This document shows, piece after piece, positions 17,900 through 26,685 of a DNA stretch of 64,000 nucleotides. The notes below the pieces were generated by a model. It saw nothing but the letters and a program-made list of their open reading frames with translations, searched no databases and was not told the DNA's origin. The DNA lies in contig NZ_JIBU02000009.1 of the NCBI RefSeq assembly GCF_000633595.2, positions 87,003-151,002 of the forward strand, written 5' to 3'. The position numbers and the translations under genes were made by a program. Within the stretch, counting starts at the first letter, position 1. Each line of letters opens with the position of its first letter. Source of the DNA: Clostridium drakei (GTDB lineage: Bacteria; Bacillota; Clostridia; Clostridiales; Clostridiaceae).

Positions 17900-19027
17900 A
17901 TGGAAAATTATTTAGGACAAAATATTCCGAAATTAGGATTCGGGCTTATGCGTTTACCGATGTCAAATGATGAAATTGACGTTGAAGAGGTAAAGAAGAT
18001 GGTTGATCTGTTCTTATCAAAGGGATTCACATATTTTGATACAGCGTATGGCTATAATAATGGAAATTCTGAACGTGCCATAAAAGAGGCATTGGTAGAA
18101 CGTTATCCACGTGATAAATATCTTCTTGCAACAAAATTACCTGCATGGGCAGGTGCAAAGACCAAAGAAGAAGCACAGCAGATGTTCCACACATCGCTTG
18201 AAAGAACAGGAGCAGGCTATTTTGATTTCTATTTGTTGCATAATTTAGGTGAAGCACGTACTCAGTCCTTTGATAAATTTGGAATTTGGGACTTTTTGAG
18301 ACAAAAGAAGAAAGAAGGTCTGATTCGTCACTTAGGTTTCTCATTTCATGACAAGGCTTCTGTATTAGATAAAATTCTAACGGAACATCCTGAAATGGAG
18401 TTTGTCCAACTTCAAATCAACTATGCAGATTGGGATAATCCGATGATTGAGTCTAAAATGTGTTATGAAACTGCTAGAAAACATGGTAAGCCAGTTATTA
18501 TCATGGAACCAGTAAAAGGAGGTATATTAGCATCACCTCCACCTGCTGTGGAAAAGATTTTTAAGGATGCTAATCCAAATGCGTCTTTGCCTTCTTGGGC
18601 AATTCGTTATGCAGCGTCACTAGATGGTATTATTACTGTGTTGAGCGGAATGTCAAATATGGATCAGCTAGAGGACAATATTTCATACATGAAGAATTTT
18701 CAGCAACTTACTGAGAAAGAGTATGAGGTAATAAATAGGGCTCAAGTGGCACTTGATGCAATTTCATCAATTCCGTGTACATCATGTGCTTATTGCATGA
18801 AAGGATGTCCACAGTCCATAGCAATTCCAGGCATATTTAAATCTATGAATATGATTAATATATATAATAATGAACAAGCTGCAAAGGGTTCTTATGCATG
18901 GAATACAAAACTTAGTAACTTAAATGGTGCATCGGCCTGTATTGAGTGTGGTCAGTGTGAGAGTGTTTGTCCGCAGCACATCAAGATTATTGATGAACTT
19001 AAGAAAGCTTCTGAAGTATTTGAATAA
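17900..19027 (+). CDS. Aldo/keto reductase with C-terminal ferredoxin domain
   Basis: A 375-residue NAD(P)H oxidoreductase. The barrel has FDTAYGYNNGNSERAIKEAL near residue 47 with the Asp/Tyr pair, then TKLPAW with the Lys. Two 4Fe-4S motifs lie near the C-terminus: CTSCAYCMKGCPQ (about 292) and CIECGQCESVCPQ (about 345). This ferredoxin-fused type is frequent in anaerobes and reduces aldehydes or ketones of unknown identity. AAAGGAG at 17883-17889 serves the ATG. A perfect terminator follows. Confidence 0.9.
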   Translation: MENYLGQNIPKLGFGLMRLPMSNDEIDVEEVKKMVDLFLSKGFTYFDTAYGYNNGNSERAIKEALVERYPRDKYLLATKLPAWAGAKTKEEAQQMFHTSLERTGAGYFDFYLLHNLGEARTQSFDKFGIWDFLRQKKKEGLIRHLGFSFHDKASVLDKILTEHPEMEFVQLQINYADWDNPMIESKMCYETARKHGKPVIIMEPVKGGILASPPPAVEKIFKDANPNASLPSWAIRYAASLDGIITVLSGMSNMDQLEDNISYMKNFQQLTEKEYEVINRAQVALDAISSIPCTSCAYCMKGCPQSIAIPGIFKSMNMINIYNNEQAAKGSYAWNTKLSNLNGASACIECGQCESVCPQHIKIIDELKKASEVFE

Positions 19028-19060
19028 GTATTGGTGATAATAATATAAATAATGATAAAC

Positions 19061-19113
19061 ATCCTCATCATCAAAGCATATAATGTTTGATGATGAGGAT
19101 AATTTTATTTTGC
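19061..19113 (+). terminator. Intrinsic terminator after topB and the AKR gene
   Basis: A perfect 15-bp stem (ATCCTCATCATCAAA with TTTGATGATGAGGAT) is followed by AATTTTATTTT. Confidence 0.85.
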
Positions 19114-19201
19114 AAAAACATTTTGACTTGGAATGTTACCATAAGTGATATTCTACTACTATTTTATGATAAATAAAAAAATAGTATTGGAGGAAGAAAC
19201 A

Positions 19202-20080
19202 TTGGAATTAAAGAGATTAAATGATAAAGAACTTTTTAAAGATAAAAAGGAAATATTAAGGTTAAAGAAAATATCCATAAAGGATAAAGAGCTTTTTAAG
19301 GATTTTGATTATATTGGTTCAGATTATGTATTCTCATATATTTATATGTATAGTGAACTTTACAAATTAAAAATTTACCATGATGATAGGACAATAATCA
19401 TATATTCAGATTATGAGAAACCATTGTTTTATATGCCGTTAGGAGATACCGAATATGGTATAAAGCTTGTTTTACAATATTGCCGTAATCATCAGTTGAA
19501 ACCTTATTTTACAAAGATACCTGATAGTCATATTGAAATATTTAAATTTATGAATTACAAAATTGAGGAAGATAGAAATTCATTTGATTATATATATTCA
19601 AACTCATCATTGACAACTTATGAAGGACATGATTTTAGAAAACAGAGAAATAATCTTTCTAATTATCTGAAAAAATTCATTCCTGTTTACAGCAGTGATA
19701 TAGTTTCTAATATAAAAAAATGCAAAGAATTCACACTAAAATATTACGATAAAACCGATGTGGTACAACCTACATTGAAAATATTGGATTGTATTGATAG
19801 CTTAAATTTAAAAGGAGGTATAGTATGGAATGGCAGTGATATGCAAGCATACTGTATATATGAAGAAATAACTAGTGATATGGCTATTTCTCATGTAGAA
19901 CTTACCGATAATAGCCACAGAGGAGTTCACGCTTATATGATAAATGAAATGTCCAAGAATATGAATGTGAAGTTTGTTAATAAGGAAGATGACATGGGAA
20001 TAGCTGGTCTTAGAAGGTTTAAGGAGAATTATAATCCGTGTAAACTTGCTGTAAAATATTCTGCTTATCTAGGCGTATAG
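19202..20080 (+). CDS. DUF2156 (GNAT-fold, lysyltransferase-like) protein
   Basis: A 292-residue protein of the DUF2156 group, related to the aminoacyl-transferring domain of phosphatidylglycerol lysyltransferases. It shows DYVFSYIYMYSEL near residue 35, DFRKQRNNLSNYLKKF near 145, and AGLRRFKENYNPCKLAVKY near the end. A TTG start at 19202 is chosen because GGAGG lies at 19189-19193; an ATG at 19166 has no ribosome site. The first 35 residues contain a short tandem repeat (NDKELFKD and KDKELFKD). The last codons (from YLGV) and the stop lie inside a dispersed repeat, so the original C-terminus was replaced. Function unproven. Confidence 0.78.
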   Translation: MELKRLNDKELFKDKKEILRLKKISIKDKELFKDFDYIGSDYVFSYIYMYSELYKLKIYHDDRTIIIYSDYEKPLFYMPLGDTEYGIKLVLQYCRNHQLKPYFTKIPDSHIEIFKFMNYKIEEDRNSFDYIYSNSSLTTYEGHDFRKQRNNLSNYLKKFIPVYSSDIVSNIKKCKEFTLKYYDKTDVVQPTLKILDCIDSLNLKGGIVWNGSDMQAYCIYEEITSDMAISHVELTDNSHRGVHAYMINEMSKNMNVKFVNKEDDMGIAGLRRFKENYNPCKLAVKYSAYLGV

Positions 20081-20166
20081 TAGTGCTTATCAAACAGTCG
20101 ACAATGGGAGAAGGAGTTTCATATAAAGAAGATGGTTGTATTAGCAATGGTAGTAATGGGATAAAA
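20061..20166 (+). repeat. Dispersed repeat, copy A (3' part)
   Basis: CTTATCTAGGCGTATAGTAG and the later TTAGCAATGGTAGTAATGGG followed by ATAAA match the second half of copy B (29865-29930), which reads CTTATCCAGGCGCATAGCAG and TTAGCAATGGTAGCGATCGG followed by ATAAA. The middle has an extra ~35 bases. TTATC and GGATAA could pair at long range. It overlaps the 3' end of the DUF2156 gene. Confidence 0.7.
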
Positions 20167-20247
20167 TAATATTCAAGATTATGTAAAAGTATCAGGTTTT
20201 TTTGAATTTTATATTTTCAGATAAGTAAAAGAAAACTAAATAATTTG

Positions 20248-20280
20248 GTGGGCTGCAATATTTGCAGCCCACTTTTGATT
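20248..20280. terminator. Bidirectional terminator hairpin
   Basis: A perfect 11-bp GC-rich stem, GTGGGCTGCAA with TTGCAGCCCAC, lies between convergent genes. T-runs on both sides are short. Confidence 0.6.
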
Positions 20281-20284
20281 AATT

Positions 20285-20908
20285 TTAACGTATAAAATTA
20301 GTAAAAACTTTAGATTCTATTTTTGGTAACTGAACTCCGGCATTTTTACCAGCTTCGATAGATTTTAAAAGCCAAGCCATGTTTTTACCTAAAGTTCTCA
20401 TTGTCTGCATTCCTTCTAAATCTTGTTTAACTTCTTCTGGAGTATTACCATGAACCATATTCCAATACTGAGAAGATACAATAGGCATATTGGATATAGT
20501 AAAGTATTTATTTAACTGTTCAAAAGCAGCAGTTGAACCACCACGACGACAGCTTACAATTGCTGCGCCAGGTTTGTATTGAAAACAGTTTCCAGCATAA
20601 AAGAATCTATCTAAAAAAGATGTAATTGCACCAGAAGCACTAGCATAATGTACTGGTGAACCAAAAATAAATCCATCAGCTTGTTTAGCTTTTTCTAAAG
20701 CTAAATTTACAGTATCATCATTAAACACACATTTGCCATCAGTTTTTGAACAACCTCCACAAGCCATGCAGCCTCGGATTGGTTTGTTTCCAACATGGAA
20801 GATTTCAGCCTCGATGTTTTCTTTTTCTAATTCTTTAGCAATTTCAGTTAAAGCTGTATAAGTACATCCATTACTTTTAGGACTACCGTTAATAAGTAAT
20901 ACTTTCAT
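20285..20908 (-). CDS. Flavodoxin-fold NAD(P)H-dependent FMN reductase, iron-sulfur flavoprotein type
   Basis: A 207-residue flavoprotein. LLINGSPKSNGCTYTAL near the start binds the FMN phosphate, GSPVHYASASGAITSFLDR near 90 contacts the flavin, and GCMACGGCSKTDGKC (47-61) has the compact Cys cluster that may hold a 4Fe-4S centre. SCRRGGSTAAFEQL near 120 is usual in this clostridial group. It likely moves electrons between ferredoxin or NAD(P)H and small acceptors. A promoter-facing region with a T-rich stretch precedes it; no operon partner. Confidence 0.88.
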   Translation of the reverse strand: MKVLLINGSPKSNGCTYTALTEIAKELEKENIEAEIFHVGNKPIRGCMACGGCSKTDGKCVFNDDTVNLALEKAKQADGFIFGSPVHYASASGAITSFLDRFFYAGNCFQYKPGAAIVSCRRGGSTAAFEQLNKYFTISNMPIVSSQYWNMVHGNTPEEVKQDLEGMQTMRTLGKNMAWLLKSIEAGKNAGVQLPKIESKVFTNFIR

Positions 20909-21102
20909 TTTTACACCCCATTTTGATTGTATATTATAGTATTACTATATAACAATACAATCAAAAAAGATAGAAGGCACTTAAAAGTAGTATACTACCT
21001 AAAAGGAGACTTATAAGTTATAGGTATATTTAAATTTATCTCAGTGTTACTATTCATAATATATTAACCTTCTACAGATATGCGCTTGGTTAAACAGAAA
21101 AT

Positions 21103-22686
21103 TTAATACTTAATTTGTTGAAGATTTTTGCTAAAATTTTGACCTGTTTTAGTATTAGCAAGTCCCCCTAAACATGTACATCTCAGCTCTCTTGGAAGCA
21201 TTTTTCCAACGCTGTACATTGAATTAATTACTTCATCTAATGGAATGACTTCTTTAACTCCTGCAAGAGCCATATTTGCACATGAAACTGCATTAGAGGC
21301 TGCCATTATATTTCTAGTCATGCAAGGTATTTCTGCAAGTCCTGCTACTGGATCACACACTAAACCTAATACATTTTGTAGTGCTATAGAAGCTGCAGTA
21401 ATTGATTGTTGAATTGTTCCTCCAGCAAGGTAGACTATACCAGCAGCAGCCATGCAGGAAGCAGAACCACATTCAGCCTGACATCCACAGGTTTCAGCAG
21501 CAAAAGTAGCATGAGATGCAATAAGTGCTCCTATAAGTCCTGAACAAAATAATGCTTTGATACAGCTTTCATCATCTAAGTCTATTTCTTCACATATAGA
21601 AATTAGTGTGCCAGGTATTATACCGCAAGATCCTGCAGTTGGAGCAGCAGTAATAACTCCCATAGAACTACTTGTTTCCATACAGGACATGGAGTAATAT
21701 ATTATTTTATTTAAAACACCAATGTTTATCAAACGTCCTTCGGCTTCAGCTTTTTTAACCAAGTGAGCTTGATGTTGTAAAATATATGGCATTTTAGCAT
21801 TTCCATAAAGCCCTTTTTTAATTGACTCTTTCATTATTTTAAGTATGTATGTCATCTTATATATAGCTTCTTCTTTAGTGATATTTCCTCTGGTACATTC
21901 ATAAAACACAGCAGCTTCAAATAAATCCTTATTCTCATTTTCTGCATATTTTAATATTTCTTTAGTGTTATTAAAGGGTACTGAACAGTTTTTTCTGGAT
22001 AGTATGGGTAAAATTGGTGAAATCAATTTTGCATAATCTACAGGAGTAATTTTTTTAATTTTATCAAGAATTTCTTTAGACAGTTCTTTAGATAATTTAA
22101 TATTGATCAATATTCCTTGGGGATTTTCAAAAGTATTCACATACTCTGGTTCAATATAATTTTCTTTTAATATTTTCAAAATTGTTTTATAATAATCCTC
22201 TTTGTAAGAATTGAATATTAAAATAAGCTCATAAAAATCTCCGCAAATTGAAATATTATAGCCATTAAATTCAATTAATTCTACCATTCCACCACCTGTT
22301 GAAACACCTGTGATATAGAATTTATTATTATTGATATCTGTTAACACAAGCTTTACTGTATTAGGATGTAGTGTATCAAAATTAGTTATGTTGAATGAGA
22401 TTTTTATCCTGCGTTTTTTCGCTTCATTTAAAGAATTAATTATTCTTGCATCTTCAGGCTCCCAACCTAAAAGACCTCCAACGAGGCCCTTATCACTTCT
22501 TTGACCTTTATAAGTCATAGCAAAGGAACCTTTAGTTTCGAAATATATGTCTGCTCTGGATAAATCGTTTACAAGAAACTGCTTAGAAAGCTTACCTATT
22601 CTAGTGGGGCCGGCTGTGTGAGAACTGGAAGGACCTGTCATGACTGGTCCAATGACGTCGTTAAAAATACTGACAAATTTATTCAT
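21103..22686 (-). CDS. sdaA: L-serine dehydratase, iron-sulfur dependent, single-chain
   Basis: A 527-residue enzyme that deaminates L-serine to pyruvate. The N-terminal beta-type domain opens with GPVMTGPSSSHTAGPTRIG. A C-terminal alpha-type domain (about 240-520) has APTAGSCGIIPG, GCQAECGSASCMAAAG and CDPVAGLAEIPC, the last two holding the cysteines expected to ligate the 4Fe-4S cluster. Many Firmicutes split this enzyme into two genes; here it is fused with a longer linker than in E. coli SdaA (454 residues). A TetR gene 72 bases upstream on the same strand may be co-transcribed. Confidence 0.92.
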   Translation of the reverse strand: MNKFVSIFNDVIGPVMTGPSSSHTAGPTRIGKLSKQFLVNDLSRADIYFETKGSFAMTYKGQRSDKGLVGGLLGWEPEDARIINSLNEAKKRRIKISFNITNFDTLHPNTVKLVLTDINNNKFYITGVSTGGGMVELIEFNGYNISICGDFYELILIFNSYKEDYYKTILKILKENYIEPEYVNTFENPQGILINIKLSKELSKEILDKIKKITPVDYAKLISPILPILSRKNCSVPFNNTKEILKYAENENKDLFEAAVFYECTRGNITKEEAIYKMTYILKIMKESIKKGLYGNAKMPYILQHQAHLVKKAEAEGRLINIGVLNKIIYYSMSCMETSSSMGVITAAPTAGSCGIIPGTLISICEEIDLDDESCIKALFCSGLIGALIASHATFAAETCGCQAECGSASCMAAAGIVYLAGGTIQQSITAASIALQNVLGLVCDPVAGLAEIPCMTRNIMAASNAVSCANMALAGVKEVIPLDEVINSMYSVGKMLPRELRCTCLGGLANTKTGQNFSKNLQQIKY

Positions 22687-22758
22687 TGTAGTTCATCTCC
22701 AATCAATCTTGAAAATATAATATTTTACTGTAGCTAAAATAGATCCTATATATAAAGT

Positions 22759-23301
22759 TTAAAGCATTTTAACAAGAATGTCAGCCATATCTTTAGGGGA
22801 ATTTTTCATATCATCCTTAAGCCATTGTTGTACAACCCCAATACAGCCTGATATAGCAAAAGGCATACAATACTTAGCTTCTACTGCTGATGATGTATCA
22901 TCTAGAGGAATTTTACAGTGTTTTATAGCATCTTTAAGTTTTTCTATAAAAGTATATTCGCCACTTTGGCAAAGAAATATTTCAAACATTTCACTATTAT
23001 TTTGTACAAACTCAAATAGATAGATAAAAAAATGGAATAAATCATCATAGGTAGAAGCTTCTTTTGAAAATTTGTCATAAGTTTCGCTGAAATCGTTGAT
23101 GAGTTCACTTTCTATTTTATCTACCATATCAAATATGTCCTTGTAATAAAGATAAAAAGTTGATCTATTAACATCAGCTAAATCAGTAAGCTCTTTTACT
23201 GTAATATTATTAATTTTCTTTTTAGACATGAGTTTTGTTAAGGCTTGAAGTAAGGTTCGTTTTGTTTTTCTTATACGTCTATCGAGCTTCTTTTCTTCCA
23301 T
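22759..23301 (-). CDS. TetR family transcriptional regulator
   Basis: A 180-residue regulator. The helix-turn-helix (about 12-60) has ITVKELTDLADVNRSTFYLYYKDI; the rest resembles the TetR C-terminal domain type 8. GGAGG precedes the ATG. It lies just upstream of the serine dehydratase gene on the same strand. A dyad, AACACATGT-N10-ACAAGTGTT, lies 77 bases upstream, and an almost identical dyad sits at the promoter of the distant RND efflux genes (39684-39711). I infer it represses both sites. Confidence 0.9.
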   Translation of the reverse strand: MEEKKLDRRIRKTKRTLLQALTKLMSKKKINNITVKELTDLADVNRSTFYLYYKDIFDMVDKIESELINDFSETYDKFSKEASTYDDLFHFFIYLFEFVQNNSEMFEIFLCQSGEYTFIEKLKDAIKHCKIPLDDTSSAVEAKYCMPFAISGCIGVVQQWLKDDMKNSPKDMADILVKML

Positions 23302-23377
23302 AATTAAACCTCCAGAAAGAATATTTTTATCTTAAATGGATTGATGATTAAAATTATACTACATACATTCTATAATA

Positions 23378-23405
23378 AACACATGTCGATAAAAATACAA
23401 GTGTT
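23378..23405. promoter_or_regulatory. Candidate TetR operator at the tetR gene
   Basis: AACACATGT, ten bases, ACAAGTGTT: an inverted repeat with one mismatch. The same geometry and nearly the same arms occur at 39684-39711. Confidence 0.6.
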
Positions 23406-23546
23406 TTATATCAATTAAACCCTGTAAAAGGCAATTATGATTTGAAAATAATTTTCTATTGAGTATAAAAGTTGTGTATCATTACATATTGCAACACCAT
23501 CTGCTATTTTACAACACACAATATTAAATATCTATAGAAAATTTTA

Positions 23547-23564
23547 GGATAACGTTTCCTGTTA
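23547..23564. promoter_or_regulatory. LacI-type operator-like site
   Basis: AGGATAACGTTTCCTGTT shares the central AACGTT core of the other operators and is an imperfect dyad. It lies 300 bases upstream of the promoter. Confidence 0.4.
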
Positions 23565-23843
23565 AAAAGTTACATAAAACTGATGTTTTTAGTAGAAGTA
23601 AATTTAAATATTATAATGGTTAATCAAAGGATTAGAATATTATAAAGGTTCTGATTTTTTGCGTAATCATATGAATTGGTATATTGATTGCACAGCTGAA
23701 AACACCTATGGTGCCTAGAAATTTAAGAAATTTATAATTTATTTAATTAGGGGGAGAAATGCATGTAGACTTATAAGAATTTAAGGTATTACATAATATC
23801 CTTACTTTAATGAATATAATTCTTAAAAAAATTTAAAAACTTG

Positions 23844-23895
23844 TTGACATTATAGAAATCGTTTTATATAATAAAGACATAGAAAACGTTCCCTA
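23844..23895 (+). promoter_or_regulatory. Catabolic promoter 1 with two LacI-type operators
   Basis: TTGACA (23844-23849), a 17-base spacer and TATAAT (23867-23872) form a near-perfect sigma-A promoter. One operator-like site, TAGAAATCGTTTTA, fills the spacer (23853-23866). Another, TAGAAAACGTTCCCTA, starts eight bases after the -10 box (23880-23895). The same layout recurs at 30455-30506 and, reversed, at 37753-37804. Confidence 0.85.
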
Positions 23896-24047
23896 TCAAA
23901 ATATGACATAATTTTGATAAAATTGTTTTGCATTAAAAATATTGGAATAAAGGTAATGCAATAAATTGTTTTTGTGAAAAATGTAATGTCAAAAGTTTTG
24001 AAAAGGGTTTGTTTGAAAAAATTATTTACAAATGGAGGAATTTAATA

Positions 24048-24992
24048 ATGAAAAGAGAATGGGGCGGAATATATCCAGCAATAATGGTACCACTAAATGA
24101 TGATTATTCAATCAATGAGAAGGAGTTCAACAATTATATAGATTGGTTACTTCAATATGCTGACAAAGGAATAGCAGGATTAGTTACAAATGGACATACT
24201 GGAGAAATAACAGGATTTTCAAATGAAGAAAGAGCACATGTTACAAAATTAGCAGCTGACAGAGTTAAAGGCAAAGTTAAAATTATTTCAGGAGTTTGTG
24301 CAGAAGGAACTTTTGATGCTATAAACCAAGCTAAAGCAGCAGAAGCAGCAGGAGCTGATGGAATTTTACTTATGCCACCACACTTATGGTTAAGATTTGG
24401 TATTAAACCAGAAGGAGCTCTTAAATTTGTAAAAGATGTTGCAGAAGCTATAAATATAAAAATATTTATACATCTTTACCCTTCAAATACAAAATCATTT
24501 TATCCAATAGATTTATTATTAGAAATGTGCAAGATTCCAAATGTTGTAGCTGTTAAGATGGGAACTAGAGATATGCCTCTATATGAAAGAGACGTTCGTA
24601 TATTAAGAGAAAAGACACCTGAAACAACATTACTTACTTGTCATGATGAAAATGTTTTATCAACAATGATTCAAGGACTTGATGGAGCATTAATAGGTTT
24701 CTCAGGATGCGTACCAGAATTAATAACTGCTTTATTTAAAGCTGTTCAAAATGAAGATTTAAAAGAAGCTAAAAAGGTTAATGAAAAATTATTTGCAGCA
24801 GCTCAAGGTATCTATGGAATAGGAGAACCTACAGGAGAAGCTCATGCAAGAATGAAAGAATTCTTAGTACAACGTAAAGTATTCACATCACCATTAATGA
24901 GACCACCTCTAATGCCTTTAAACCAACATGAAATAGATGTAGTTACTAAAGCATTAGCTGATTCAGGTGTTGAAAAAGTTAATTTAGTTTAA
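24048..24992 (+). CDS. Dihydrodipicolinate synthase/N-acetylneuraminate lyase family aldolase, copy 1
   Basis: A 314-residue TIM-barrel lyase. The Schiff-base Lys is in VAVKMGTRD near residue 165, the catalytic Tyr in IHLYPSN near 137, and the carboxylate-binding loop reads TNGHTGE (GTTGE in true DapA). The Thr-to-His change argues against lysine biosynthesis. The family makes or cleaves 2-oxo acids, often yielding pyruvate. GGAGG precedes the ATG at 24048; a longer start at 24009 lacks one. It is first in an operon with an MFS importer and differs by only two residues from copy 2. Substrate unknown; a 2-oxo-3-deoxy sugar acid is plausible. Confidence 0.9.
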   Translation: MKREWGGIYPAIMVPLNDDYSINEKEFNNYIDWLLQYADKGIAGLVTNGHTGEITGFSNEERAHVTKLAADRVKGKVKIISGVCAEGTFDAINQAKAAEAAGADGILLMPPHLWLRFGIKPEGALKFVKDVAEAINIKIFIHLYPSNTKSFYPIDLLLEMCKIPNVVAVKMGTRDMPLYERDVRILREKTPETTLLTCHDENVLSTMIQGLDGALIGFSGCVPELITALFKAVQNEDLKEAKKVNEKLFAAAQGIYGIGEPTGEAHARMKEFLVQRKVFTSPLMRPPLMPLNQHEIDVVTKALADSGVEKVNLV

Positions 24993-25001
24993 TTTGACAA
25001 T

Positions 25002-25033
25002 ATATGCGTTTCTTAGTATTAAGAAACGCATAT
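25002..25033 (+). other. Conserved intercistronic RNA hairpin, copy 1
   Basis: ATATGCGTTTCTTA pairs with TAAGAAACGCATAT around a four-base loop, with no T-tract. The same hairpin occurs before each MFS gene, with paired base changes in copy 2 (31610-31641), which supports a real RNA structure. Confidence 0.75.
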
Positions 25034-25048
25034 TAAATTAATATAATA

Positions 25049-25062
25049 GGTAAACGATGTCA
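25049..25062 (+). promoter_or_regulatory. cre-like site between aldolase and MFS genes, copy 1
   Basis: GGTAAACGATGTCA matches 13 of 14 positions of TGNAANCGNTNNCA. A near-identical site lies in the same place in copy 2. Confidence 0.35.
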
Positions 25063-25107
25063 CTATATTGTGCTTTTAGCATGATAAAAAAGAAAGGACA
25101 GATTAGT

Positions 25108-26481
25108 ATGAGTCAAAGTTCAAGTGCGTTAGCTTCAGATTACAATTCTTCAATAGATCGTTATTCAGAGCTTCTTGCACGTATGGAAAGTGTACCTTTT
25201 TCACGATGGCACATCAAATCCCGTGTTATTGTAGGTACTGCTTCTTTTTTTGATGGATATGGTGCTTTATCACTTGCATATGCACTGCCAGTATTAATTA
25301 GTTTATGGCATTTAAATACTGCTCAATCGGGTATGCTAATTGCAGCAGGATATTTAGGCCAAGCAGTAGGTGCAATAATTTTTGGCGTTATAGCAGAACG
25401 TTTTGGTCGTGTATTTGGTATAAAAACTTCTATGTTTATGATGTCTGTAATGGGAATTGCATGTATGTTTGCTGGCAATTATACTGCATTATTTATATTA
25501 CGATTCCTTCAGGGAATTGGACTTGGCGGTGAAGTCCCTGTTGCTGCCACATATATAAATGAATTATCAGCAGCTCACGGGCGTGGAAAATTTTTTATGA
25601 TATTTGAAGTAATATTTCCTGTTAGTTTGATGCTAACTGCACAACTTGGAGCTGTGATTGTACCAAGTCTTGGTTGGAAATGGTTATTTTTATTGGGTGG
25701 TGCAATAGGATTAATTCTTTTACCACTTTTCTTTATGCTTAGAGAATCGCCACGTTGGTTAATTTCTAAAGGAAAATTTGATGAAGCTGAACGTATCATT
25801 GAAGAACTGGAAGCAAGTACAGATAAGCGTTTACCTGTAAATATGGGTGCAAAAAAGCCAACTGTAAAAGCTAACTGGAAAGAATTATTTTCTCCATTTT
25901 ACCGCTTTAGAACATTGATTGTATGGGTATTATGGTTTTCGGCATATTTCATATCTAATGGATTAAATAACTGGCTTCCTAGTTTGTATAAAACTGTTTA
26001 TAAACTTCCGCTTAAAGAATCTTTATATGCAGCATCAGTTACAAATATTCTTCAAGTAGTTATGGTATTAGCCTGTGCACTTCTTATTGATAAAGTTGGA
26101 CGTAAGAGATGGGCAACTTTTGCTTTCATCGCAGCTGCTTGTTTACTTCTAGCACTTTTCCTTACTGGAGCAAAATCTGCAAGAAGTGTTATGTATTTAG
26201 GATCATCAGCTTATGGTGTTATAGGATCAATTACAGTTTTGCTATATCTTTATACTCCAGAAATATATCCTACAAGGATGAGAGCCATGGGGACAGCATT
26301 TGCTACAACGTGGTTACGTCTTGCTTCTGCAATAGGGCCTATGATAATTGGAATTGTATTAGATGCTAAAGGAATTTCATATGTATTTGTTGGTTTTGCA
26401 GTTATTTGTATTATAGGATCATTAGTAGCTACAAGAATGATTGAAACAAGTGGAAAAGCATTAGAGGACATTGCACCTTAA
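25108..26481 (+). CDS. MFS transporter (sugar/aromatic acid symporter type), paralogue 1
   Basis: A 457-residue, 12-helix importer. The first loop motif GVIAERFGRVFG and the mid-protein RESPRWLISKGKFDEAE are typical of the sugar porter and aromatic acid:H+ symporter groups. YTPEIYPTRMRAMGTAFA near 380 is the PETKGK-region equivalent. AAAGGA serves the ATG at 25108; a longer start at 25057 overlaps the cre-like site. It follows the aldolase in one operon and presumably imports that pathway's substrate. Two paralogues are at 31711 and 36263. The terminator after it ends the operon. Confidence 0.9.
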   Translation: MSQSSSALASDYNSSIDRYSELLARMESVPFSRWHIKSRVIVGTASFFDGYGALSLAYALPVLISLWHLNTAQSGMLIAAGYLGQAVGAIIFGVIAERFGRVFGIKTSMFMMSVMGIACMFAGNYTALFILRFLQGIGLGGEVPVAATYINELSAAHGRGKFFMIFEVIFPVSLMLTAQLGAVIVPSLGWKWLFLLGGAIGLILLPLFFMLRESPRWLISKGKFDEAERIIEELEASTDKRLPVNMGAKKPTVKANWKELFSPFYRFRTLIVWVLWFSAYFISNGLNNWLPSLYKTVYKLPLKESLYAASVTNILQVVMVLACALLIDKVGRKRWATFAFIAAACLLLALFLTGAKSARSVMYLGSSAYGVIGSITVLLYLYTPEIYPTRMRAMGTAFATTWLRLASAIGPMIIGIVLDAKGISYVFVGFAVICIIGSLVATRMIETSGKALEDIAP

Positions 26482-26520
26482 ATAAAAATTAATTTGTTAT
26501 TTTATGCAAGTAAGATGAGT

Positions 26521-26576
26521 GCACATATCATCATACACATGGACCCGATATGTGTATGATAATGTGTGTATTTTTA
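26521..26576 (+). terminator. Terminator after MFS paralogue 1
   Basis: GCACATATCATCATACACAT pairs with ATGTGTATGATAATGTGTGT, with small internal irregularities, and is followed by ATTTTT. Confidence 0.8.
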
Positions 26577-26685
26577 GATTATTAATATATATATATTTGT
26601 AAGTACAAATTTTTAAATTCATCAAATATTTCTGCAAATAAAACGTATAGTATGCTGAAATGGATGAAAAGGGAGGACAATAACT

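Larger units (their letters stand above)
23302..24047. other. Divergent regulatory region
   Basis: No gene is supported in this 746-base stretch. It contains the TetR-type dyad (23378-23405), an isolated LacI-type site (23547-23564) and the first catabolic promoter with two operators (23844-23895), then a ~150-base leader to the aldolase gene. Confidence 0.7.
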
